A stretch of 64,000 nucleotides of DNA from JAURVT01 sp049059935 (GTDB lineage: Bacteria > Actinomycetota > Actinomycetes > Propionibacteriales > Nocardioidaceae), in the NCBI RefSeq assembly GCF_049059935.1, contig NZ_JBMGQR010000008.1, positions 1 to 64,000 of the forward strand, written 5' to 3'. Under the pieces are notes generated by a model. The model did not search any database and was not told the DNA's origin. It was given only the letters and a program-made list of their open reading frames with translations. A program made the position numbers and the translations under genes. Of the stretch, positions 7,646-13,879 are shown piece after piece; within the stretch, counting starts at the first letter, position 1; the number at the start of each line of letters is the position of its first letter.

Positions 7646-9427
7646 TCAGGCCGGCGTGTGGTCGCGGAAGCCGCGGCCGGTCTTGCGTCCGAGGTACCCG
7701 GCGGTGACGAGGTGCTCGAGCAGCGGCGCGGGCGCCCAGCCCGGCTCGCGGAACTCCGAGAACAGCGTGCGCTGGATCGCCAGCGACACGTCGTTGCCCA
7801 CCACGTCGAGCAGCTCGAACGGCCCCATCGGCAGGCGGCACCCCTGCTTCATGGCGACGTCGATGTCGTCGGCCGTCGCGTAGTGCGCCTCGAGCATGCG
7901 CACCGCGTCGTTCAGGTACGGGAACAGCAGGGCGTTGACGATGAACCCGGCACGGTCGCCGCACGACACCGCCACCTTGCCGATGGCCGCGCAGAGCGCC
8001 TGCGTGGTCTCGGTGACGTCGGGCGTGGTGGCGACCGTCGAGACGACCTCGACCAGCTTCATCACCGGGGCGGGGTTGAAGAAGTGCATGCCGACCACGT
8101 CGCCCGGACGGGTGGTGGCGGCGGCGCACTCGATGACCGGCAGCGAGGACGTGGTGGTCGCGAGGATCGCGCCCTGCTTGCAGATCCGGTCCAGGTCGCC
8201 GAACAGGTCGAGCTTGACCTGCAGGTCCTCGGCGACCGCCTCGACGACGAGGTCGACGTCGGCCAGGTCCTCGCGGCTCGTCGACCCCGACAGCCGGGCC
8301 AGGACGGCGTCGCGACCGGTCTCGTCCAGGCGTCCCTTGGAGACGGCGCGGTCCAGGCTCGCGGTGATGCGGGCGCGCACGGCGTCGAGCTTGTCCTGCG
8401 AGCGGCCCACGTAGACGACGTCGTGACCGGCCTTGGCGAACACCTCGACGATGCCCGAGGCCATCGTGCCGGTGCCGACCACGCCGACGGTGCGGACGCC
8501 GCGGCGCAGCTGCGGCGCGTCGTCGGCCGAGGGCGTCTCGTCGTCGCCGACGACGGTGGGCGAGCCGGCCTCGTCGTAGGTGTAGAAGCCGCGGCCGCTC
8601 TTGCGACCGAGCAGGCCCGCGGTGACCATCTGCTTGAGCACCGGCGCCGGCGCGTGCAGGCGGTCGCGGCCCTGGCGGTACATCGTCTCCAGGATCTCGA
8701 ACGCGGTGTCCAGGCCGATCAGGTCGAGCAGCGCGAGCGGGCCCATCGGGTAGCCGCAGCCGAAGCGCATGGCGGCGTCGATGTCCTCGCGGGAGGCGTA
8801 GCGGCTCTCGTACATGGACGCGGCGTGGTTGAGGTAGCCGAAGAGCAGGGAGTTGGCGATGAAGCCGGCCTTGTCGCCGGCCACCACGGGGTTCTTGCCC
8901 AGGTCACGGGCGAACGCGACGACGTCGTCGACGACGTCCGGCGCGCTGACGACGGTGCGCACCACCTCGGCGAACTGCTGCACGGGGGCGGGGTTGAAGA
9001 AGTGCAGGCCCACCACGCGCGACGGGTGCGCGGTGGCGGCCGAGATCTCGGTGACCGAGAGCGAGGAGGTGTTGGTGGCGAGGACGGCGTCGGCGGCCAC
9101 CAGTGCGTCCAGCTCGGCGAAGAGGCCGCGCTTGAGGTCGAGGCTCTCCCCGACGGCCTCGACGACCAGCCCCGCGGGCGCGACGGCGGCGAGGTCGGTG
9201 GTGAAGGTGATCCGGCCGAGCAGCTCCTTCTGGGCCACCTCGTCGAGCTTGCCGCCGGCCACCGCGCGGGCCACGGAGTGCTCGACGGACTCGCGGCCGC
9301 GCTCGAGCGACGCGTCGTCGCGCTCGACGGCCACCACGTCGACGCCGTGCCGCGCCACGACCTCGGCGATGCCGGCACCCATGGTGCCCAGCCCGACCAC
9401 TCCGACCGTCGTGAACTCTCGCGCCAT
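7646..9427 (-). CDS. Tandem-fused 3-hydroxybutyryl/3-hydroxyacyl-CoA dehydrogenase
   Basis: A 593-residue protein made of two complete 3-hydroxyacyl-CoA dehydrogenases. Copy 1 spans residues 5-285 and copy 2 about 312-590. Each has an NAD-binding loop (VGLGTMGAG at 11; VGTGTMASG at 317), the catalytic HFFNPAP segment, a GDRAGFI/GDKAGFI motif, and a C-terminal GRKTGRGF or GRKSGRGF. Both halves keep the expected active-site residues. The family oxidises or reduces 3-hydroxyacyl-CoA; with Ccr and Ecm in the window, a role in crotonyl-CoA supply is likely. The two copies are diverged, so the duplication is old. It lacks the enoyl-CoA hydratase domain of FadB/FadJ. Confidence 0.9.
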   Translation of the reverse strand: MAREFTTVGVVGLGTMGAGIAEVVARHGVDVVAVERDDASLERGRESVEHSVARAVAGGKLDEVAQKELLGRITFTTDLAAVAPAGLVVEAVGESLDLKRGLFAELDALVAADAVLATNTSSLSVTEISAATAHPSRVVGLHFFNPAPVQQFAEVVRTVVSAPDVVDDVVAFARDLGKNPVVAGDKAGFIANSLLFGYLNHAASMYESRYASREDIDAAMRFGCGYPMGPLALLDLIGLDTAFEILETMYRQGRDRLHAPAPVLKQMVTAGLLGRKSGRGFYTYDEAGSPTVVGDDETPSADDAPQLRRGVRTVGVVGTGTMASGIVEVFAKAGHDVVYVGRSQDKLDAVRARITASLDRAVSKGRLDETGRDAVLARLSGSTSREDLADVDLVVEAVAEDLQVKLDLFGDLDRICKQGAILATTTSSLPVIECAAATTRPGDVVGMHFFNPAPVMKLVEVVSTVATTPDVTETTQALCAAIGKVAVSCGDRAGFIVNALLFPYLNDAVRMLEAHYATADDIDVAMKQGCRLPMGPFELLDVVGNDVSLAIQRTLFSEFREPGWAPAPLLEHLVTAGYLGRKTGRGFRDHTPA

Positions 9428-9571
9428 GGACCGTGCCCTTCGTCGGTGCTGCAGGTGGTGACCCCCGCCGGTTACCGACGGGTAGCCACCCGGTGTCGGC
9501 AGTGTGCCACGTCGACCCGCCGACCGGCCGTGAGTCCGGTCACGTCACCGCGCGCTCACTATGCTGAGGCC

Positions 9572-10102
9572 ATGAGCTCTCGTCACTCCGCGCCTCGGGG
9601 CCGCGGCCGCATCGTCGCCGTCGGCGCCGTGGTCGTGGTCGTGGTCCTCGTCGTCGTGGGCGCCGTCCTGCTGAACCGCGGGGGTGACGACACACCGGCC
9701 TCGTCCGGTGGCGGGTCCACCGCCACGCCGAGCACGAGCGCCCCCACCACGGCCACCCCGACGCCGTCGGCCGCGACGACCGTGCCCGACGAGCCCGACG
9801 TGACGCAGCCCACCGAGACCGCCGGACCGGGCGACGACGGCGCCAGCACCGGCACCGAGGACCCCGCCCTGGCCAAGATGGCCGGCACGTGGAAGACCGA
9901 GGACAACTTCTGGGTGCTGCGCCTCACCGCGCAGGGCACCTTCGAGGAGGACTTCGACGGCGTCGAGAACACCCGCTCGGGCGACTACGTCCTCAAGGGC
10001 ACGAAGTTCACCCTCAAGGGCGGCGACGGCAACGACAACAGCGGCGTGCTGCGCGGCTCGGACAAGCTGGTCTTCGACGACCAGGTGCTCGTCAAGCAGT
10101 AG
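9572..10102 (+). CDS. Membrane-anchored protein with Thr/Pro linker and lipocalin-like tail
   Basis: A 176-residue protein. Residues about 14-32 are a Val-rich transmembrane segment after a basic N-terminus, so the rest is probably outside the membrane. Residues about 35-100 are a disordered Ser/Thr/Pro/Ala/Glu linker. Residues about 105-176 contain MAGTWKTEDNFWVLRLTAQG and repeated beta-strand patterns, like a small lipocalin-type or META-like beta barrel. TATGCT at 9560-9565 is 6 bases before the ATG, which fits leaderless initiation. Function is not recognised; it is divergent from the dehydrogenase and upstream of nucS. Confidence 0.65.
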   Translation: MSSRHSAPRGRGRIVAVGAVVVVVVLVVVGAVLLNRGGDDTPASSGGGSTATPSTSAPTTATPTPSAATTVPDEPDVTQPTETAGPGDDGASTGTEDPALAKMAGTWKTEDNFWVLRLTAQGTFEEDFDGVENTRSGDYVLKGTKFTLKGGDGNDNSGVLRGSDKLVFDDQVLVKQ

Positions 10103-10142
10103 GCCCCTCGGCCGTCCGGCGCGCCCGTGAGAGGGTTGCGGC

Positions 10143-10820
10143 GTGCGTCTCGTCATCGCCCGCTGCCAGGTCGACTACGCCGGCCGGCTCACCGCCCACC
10201 TGCCCCTGGCGACGCGTCTGGTGCTGGTCAAGTCCGACGGATCGGTGTCGATCCACAGCGACGACCGCGCCTACAAGCCGCTGAACTGGATGAGCCCGCC
10301 GGCCACGCTGCGTGAGGGCGTCGGCGACGACGGCCGCACCGTGTGGACCGTGTCGGCGCACAAGACCGACGACACGCTGCGGATCACCATCGAGGAGATC
10401 CTGCACGACTCCCAGCACGACCTCGGCGTCGATCCCGGGCTGCAGAAGGACGGCGTCGAGAAGCACCTGCAGGCCCTGCTGGCCGACCACCCGGTCGCCC
10501 TGGGTGCCGGCATGAGCCTGGTGCGGCGTGAGTTCATGACCGCCATCGGCCCCGTCGACCTGCTCTGCAAGGACGCGGGCGGCGCGTCCGTCGCCGTCGA
10601 GATCAAGCGCCGCGGCGACATCGACGGCGTCGAGCAGCTCACCCGGTACCTCGAGCTGATGAACCGCGACCCCCTGCTCGCCCCGGTCCGCGGCATCTTC
10701 GCCGCGCAGGAGATCAAGCCCCAGGCCCGCACCCTCGCCAAGGACCGCGGCATCGACTGCGTCACCGTCGACTACGACGCCCTCCGCGGCGTCGACGACC
10801 CCTCCCTCCGCCTGTTCTAG
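10143..10820 (+). CDS. nucS: Endonuclease NucS (mismatch-repair nuclease)
   Basis: A 225-residue protein at the typical actinobacterial NucS length. In actinobacteria, which lack MutS/MutL, it cleaves mismatched DNA together with the sliding clamp. The N-terminal half is the DNA-binding/dimerisation domain (MRLVIARCQVDYAGRL). The C-terminal RecB-like nuclease has Asp139, Glu153 and Lys155 in GPVDLLCK and VAVEIKRRG, then Gln165 and Arg168. The last residues PSLRLF match the beta-clamp-binding tail. The GTG at 10143 is 40 bases after the preceding gene. In mycobacteria nucS (Rv1321) is also near the atp region. Confidence 0.96.
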   Translation: MRLVIARCQVDYAGRLTAHLPLATRLVLVKSDGSVSIHSDDRAYKPLNWMSPPATLREGVGDDGRTVWTVSAHKTDDTLRITIEEILHDSQHDLGVDPGLQKDGVEKHLQALLADHPVALGAGMSLVRREFMTAIGPVDLLCKDAGGASVAVEIKRRGDIDGVEQLTRYLELMNRDPLLAPVRGIFAAQEIKPQARTLAKDRGIDCVTVDYDALRGVDDPSLRLF

Positions 10821-10847
10821 GACCAGCAGACAGGCAAACAGCCCCAG

Positions 10848-10928
10848 CCACGGAGCCGATCCGTGGGTTCGGCGGTGCCCGTCCGCCCCGCGGCACCGCC
10901 CGCAGGTGCACGACCTCCGCGCGGACGG
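10848..10928. terminator. Nested hairpins after nucS
   Basis: Three inverted repeats overlap here: CCACGG/CCGTGG (10848-10853, 10861-10866), GGCGGTGCC/GGCACCGCC (10871-10879, 10892-10900), and CCCGTCCGC/GCGGACGGG (10878-10886, 10920-10928). The second and third cannot fully form together, so alternative folds are possible. A terminator for nucS is the simplest reading. Confidence 0.5.
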
Positions 10929-11010
10929 GTGCTGACGAACCGACGGATCGGCGCCGTCGCGCGAGCACCTCGGACCACCGCCCGCTGCCGCGCAGCGTCA
11001 CCACCGGTCT

Positions 11011-11068
11011 GAACCGACGGACGGGTGGTGCGGAAACGACGGACGGGTGGTGCGGAAACGACGGATGG
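11011..11068. repeat. 22-bp tandem repeat before the macrodomain gene
   Basis: Two 22-bp units, GAACCGACGGACGGGTGGTGCG at 11011-11032 and its near-identical copy at 11033-11054 (one base different), are followed by a 14-base partial unit ending at 11068. The array ends 16 bases before the macrodomain GTG, so it occupies the promoter zone and may hold direct-repeat binding sites. A looser ACCGACGGATCG match lies near 10940. Confidence 0.75.
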
Positions 11069-11083
11069 CGGAAGGATGGGGCC

Positions 11084-11590
11084 GTGCCCACCCTCCACGC
11101 CGTGCGCGGCGACATCACGACCCTCGACGTTGACGTCGTCGTGAACGCGGCCAACAGCGGCCTGCTGGGAGGCGGGGGCGTCGACGGCGCGATCCACCGG
11201 GCGGGCGGACCGGCGATCCTGGCCGAGTGCCGCGAGCTGCGCGCCACCACCTGGCCCGACGGCCTGCCCACCGGCGAGGCCGTGGCCACCACCGCCGGCG
11301 ACCTCCCCGCCCGCTGGGTGGTGCACACCGTCGGACCGGTGTGGAGCCGCTCGAGCGACCTCTCGGGCCGCCTGCGCTCCTGCTACACGCGCAGCCTGGA
11401 GGTCGCCGACGGGCTCGGCGCCGCGTCGGTCGCCTTCCCGTTGATCTCCGCGGGCGTCTACGGCTGGCCGCTCGACGACGCCGTCGAGCAGGCCGTGACG
11501 GCGATCGAGGCCTCGGGATCGGCCGCCGACGTCACCCTGGTGGCGTTCTCGGACCCGATCCTCGACCTGATGACGGCCCGGCTGGCGTGA
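11084..11590 (+). CDS. Macrodomain protein (O-acetyl-ADP-ribose deacetylase-like)
   Basis: A 168-residue single macrodomain. It carries VVNAANSGLLGGGGVDGAIH (about residues 19-38), which forms the ADP-ribose pocket, and FPLISAGVYGWPLDDA (about 119-134), the second ligand loop. These match the YmdB/MacroD class that removes acetyl from O-acetyl-ADP-ribose or ADP-ribose from acidic residues. No ADP-ribosyltransferase gene is seen nearby, so the source of its substrate is unclear. The stop overlaps the next start by four bases (GTGA), pairing it with a methyltransferase-like gene. Confidence 0.92.
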   Translation: MPTLHAVRGDITTLDVDVVVNAANSGLLGGGGVDGAIHRAGGPAILAECRELRATTWPDGLPTGEAVATTAGDLPARWVVHTVGPVWSRSSDLSGRLRSCYTRSLEVADGLGAASVAFPLISAGVYGWPLDDAVEQAVTAIEASGSAADVTLVAFSDPILDLMTARLA

Positions 11591-12045
11591 GCGACGCCGC
11601 GCGCCGGGCGCTCGCCGACGACCTCCGCGACGTGTGGGCGCCGCGGGCCGGCACCGGGCCCGTCACCGTGCTCGACGTCGGCGACGGGTCCGACGGCCTG
11701 CTGCTGGCCGGCGACGGTCACCAGGTGACGGTGCTCGCCCGCTCCCCCGACGACGTCCGGGGCCGCGTCGACCAGGCCCGCCTCGGCCACCGCTGCACCG
11801 TGGTCACCGAGCTCGCGCCGTCCGTCGCCTGGATCGACGTCGCCGTCGCCCACGACACCCCGCTGACCCACGACGCGGTCGCCGACCTGGCGTCGCGGGT
11901 GCGCCCCGGGGGGTTCGTGTCGCTCGCGGGCCGCGATCGCCCGACGGCGGACGACGCGGAGCGGTGGCTCGCCGACGCCGGCCTGCGCGTCGTCGTCCGC
12001 CGCGACGACCGGCTGTGGCACGTGCTCGCCGTGACCGGCCGCTGA
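11587..12045 (+). CDS. Degenerate methyltransferase-like protein
   Basis: A 152-residue protein whose N-terminal VTVLDVGDGSDGLLLAGDG resembles SAM-binding motif I with the usual Gly-Cys-Gly softened, followed by an acidic beta-2 position replaced by VTVLARS. Later segments (LASRVRPGGFVSLAG) match the motif after beta-4 of class I methyltransferases. It is shorter than most of that class, and the binding residues are partly lost, so catalytic activity is doubtful. Overlap with the macrodomain gene implies co-translation. Confidence 0.55.
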   Translation: MSDAARRALADDLRDVWAPRAGTGPVTVLDVGDGSDGLLLAGDGHQVTVLARSPDDVRGRVDQARLGHRCTVVTELAPSVAWIDVAVAHDTPLTHDAVADLASRVRPGGFVSLAGRDRPTADDAERWLADAGLRVVVRRDDRLWHVLAVTGR

Positions 12046-12057
12046 TCCCGCGGAGGC

Positions 12058-12987
12058 TCAGCCCAGGGCGGCGACGTGGGAGGCGACCTCGTCGGCGCAG
12101 CCCCACGACAGCGTGACGCCCGCGCCGCCGTGGCCGTAGCAGTGGACGACGGGGCTGGCGCCGTCGCGCACCTGGGTCTCGAGGCGCACCGACGGCCGCG
12201 ACGGGCGCCACCCGACGCGGTGCCCCAGCACGGGTGTGTCGGCGATCTGGGGGACGATCCGGGCGGCCCGGGCGAGGATGTCGCGGGCGGTCTGGGGATC
12301 GGGGTCGGCACGCCAGTCGTCGGGCTCCTGCGTGCCGCCGACGACGACGTCCTCGCTGCGGGGCACGACGTAGGTGAGCGCGGATCCGGACGCGGCGGCG
12401 AGCCAGACGTCCTCGACGCCGCACGGCGCCACGCGCACGACCTGGCCGCGCACCGGGTGCACCGAGGCGTCGGACGCCAGCAGGCGGTTGCCCATCCCCG
12501 AGGCGTTGACGACGACGTCGCCGCCTGCGGGCAGGGCCGGGAGCGCCGTGCGCGACAGCGTGCCGCCCGCAGCCTCGAGCCGCTCGACCAGCCATGGCAG
12601 GTAGTGCCGCATCTCGACCACGGGGGCGGTGAACGTCCATGCCCCTGACCAGCCCTGGGGCGCGGAGTCGTCGCGCGTCAGGTCGGGGACGGCGCCGGCC
12701 CACCACGGCTCCGCCGGGCGACCGTCGAACAGCTCGTGGGAGCGCCGCATCCGCACGAACGGCAGCTCACCGGCCAGCTCGCCGAGCACCTCGTACGTGC
12801 GCGCGGACCACGTCGCGACGCGATCCTGCGGCTGCGCCAGGTAGGGGTACCACCAGGCCGCCGCGACGGCCGACACCGTCTCCAGCGGCAGGTCGCGCGC
12901 CATGACGTGGACGTCGTGGCCGTCCTCGCACAGGCGCACCGCGCAGGTGAGGCCGACGACGCCCGCGCCGACGACCAGCACCCGCAC
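12058..12987 (-). CDS. D-amino-acid oxidase family FAD enzyme
   Basis: A 309-residue FAD oxidase. The dinucleotide-binding motif VLVVGAGVVGLTCAVRL is at residues 3-19, followed by AAAWWYPY, VHPVRGQVVRV and the C-terminal signature HCYGHGGAGVTLSWGCA, which contains the DAAO family pattern. DAAO deaminates D-amino acids to 2-oxo acids with release of H2O2. It follows the ferritin gene by 9 bases on the same strand, with GAGG before its GTG, so the two are probably one operon. Substrate specificity cannot be read from sequence. Confidence 0.9.
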   Translation of the reverse strand: MRVLVVGAGVVGLTCAVRLCEDGHDVHVMARDLPLETVSAVAAAWWYPYLAQPQDRVATWSARTYEVLGELAGELPFVRMRRSHELFDGRPAEPWWAGAVPDLTRDDSAPQGWSGAWTFTAPVVEMRHYLPWLVERLEAAGGTLSRTALPALPAGGDVVVNASGMGNRLLASDASVHPVRGQVVRVAPCGVEDVWLAAASGSALTYVVPRSEDVVVGGTQEPDDWRADPDPQTARDILARAARIVPQIADTPVLGHRVGWRPSRPSVRLETQVRDGASPVVHCYGHGGAGVTLSWGCADEVASHVAALG

Positions 12988-12996
12988 GGTGGAGCC

Positions 12997-13521
12997 TCAG
13001 GCCCCGGCGACGGCGGGCGCGGTCGGGTCCGTGCTCTCGCCGGCGTCCTCGCGGGCCACCCAGTCCTCGATCGCCTCGAGGTCGTGCTGCGAGCGGGTGA
13101 CGATGTCGAGCAGGTCGCCCATCTTGGAGACCTCCTCGACCTGCTCCTTGATGAACCACTGCATGAACTGGTCGGACGCGAAGTCGGACTCGTCGCGGGC
13201 GATCTTGGTGAGGGCGAAGATCTGCTCGGTGACGCGCTTCTCCTGGTCGAGCGCGAGCTTGACCGGGGCGACGACGTCGGCGAACTCGTTGACGGGCGCC
13301 TCGACGCCGGGGATGCGCGCGGGGGCGTCGACGTCGAGCAGGTACTGCACCATCATCATCGCGTGGTCGCGCTCCTCGAGGGCCTGGGCGAAGAACGTGG
13401 CGGCCATGCGGGGCATGGTGAGGTCGTCGTAGTAGATCGCGATCGCCAGGTACTGCTGGTGCGCGGCGAACTCGTTGCCGATCTGCTCGTTCAGCTGGGC
13501 GACGAACTTCGGGCTGGCCAT
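12997..13521 (-). CDS. Non-haem ferritin
   Basis: A 174-residue four-helix protein. Ferroxidase-type residues occur in NEFAAHQQYLAIAIYY and LEERDHAMMMVQYL, with further acidic residues in FIKEQVEEVSKM. The length and motifs match bacterial ferritin (Ftn/BfrB), which oxidises and stores iron in a 24-mer shell and binds no haem. The C-terminal 15 residues are a short disordered extension. AAGGAG lies 6-7 bases before the ATG. A candidate iron box lies upstream, and the DAAO gene follows on the same transcript. Confidence 0.93.
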   Translation of the reverse strand: MASPKFVAQLNEQIGNEFAAHQQYLAIAIYYDDLTMPRMAATFFAQALEERDHAMMMVQYLLDVDAPARIPGVEAPVNEFADVVAPVKLALDQEKRVTEQIFALTKIARDESDFASDQFMQWFIKEQVEEVSKMGDLLDIVTRSQHDLEAIEDWVAREDAGESTDPTAPAVAGA

Positions 13522-13546
13522 CGGGTGCTCCTTCGAGGTGGTGAGG

Positions 13547-13565
13547 TGAGGGATGCCTTACCTGT
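13547..13565 (-). promoter_or_regulatory. Candidate IdeR/DtxR iron box
   Basis: The + strand TGAGGGATGCCTTACCTGT matches the 19-bp consensus TTAGGTTAGSCTAACCTAA at 12 of 19 positions, with the right half GCCTTACCT strongest. It lies 26 bases upstream of the ferritin start and 17 bases before the small gene at 13582, where IdeR would be expected to control iron storage. The left half is poor. Confidence 0.35.
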
Positions 13566-13581
13566 GCGGTACGGTACCGGC

Positions 13582-13764
13582 GTGGGTCACAAGGCGGGCA
13601 AGCTCCCCAAGAAGAAGTGCTGCGTCGACAAGCCACGCTGCAAGCGCTGCCCGATCCGGATGCTCGCCGAGGGCACGATGCCCGACGGCTACACGGTCAA
13701 GAAGCGCAGGCTCGTCAAGGTGAAGAAGGGCGACAAGCGCTCGCAGGTCACGAAGGCGGCCTGA
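13582..13764 (+). CDS. Small Cys-rich, Lys-rich conserved protein
   Basis: A 60-residue basic protein read from GTG 13582. Residues about 9-24 hold KKKCCVDKPRCKRCPIRML, four cysteines in a CC-x5-C-x2-C pattern that could bind zinc or iron-sulphur. The C-terminal half is rich in Lys/Arg (KKRRLVKVKKGDKR). Similar short proteins occur across actinobacteria without known function; nucleic-acid binding is a guess from charge. It is divergent from ferritin and shares its 60-base promoter region, so co-regulation is possible. Confidence 0.7.
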   Translation: MGHKAGKLPKKKCCVDKPRCKRCPIRMLAEGTMPDGYTVKKRRLVKVKKGDKRSQVTKAA

Positions 13765-13879
13765 GCCCGCACGGAGGCGTCCCGGTGTGCAGTTGTGACA
13801 CCGAACCTAGTGCCGCGCGGCCGTTGCTTCCACGAAGGAACGGCTGCCCAAAGCAAGCCGTGCCTGGCCTGGGGTGCCG

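Noticed and set aside
7328..9571. Large plus-strand open frame across the 3-hydroxyacyl-CoA dehydrogenase
   Set aside because: Codon-position bias of GC-rich genes keeps the opposite strand open; the minus-strand gene has full NAD motifs. Only its last 531 bases (9572-10102) are a gene.
11084..12045. DarTG or NADAR-like toxin-antitoxin pair
   Set aside because: The macrodomain lacks a partner ADP-ribosyltransferase; the second protein is SAM-fold-like, not a toxin.
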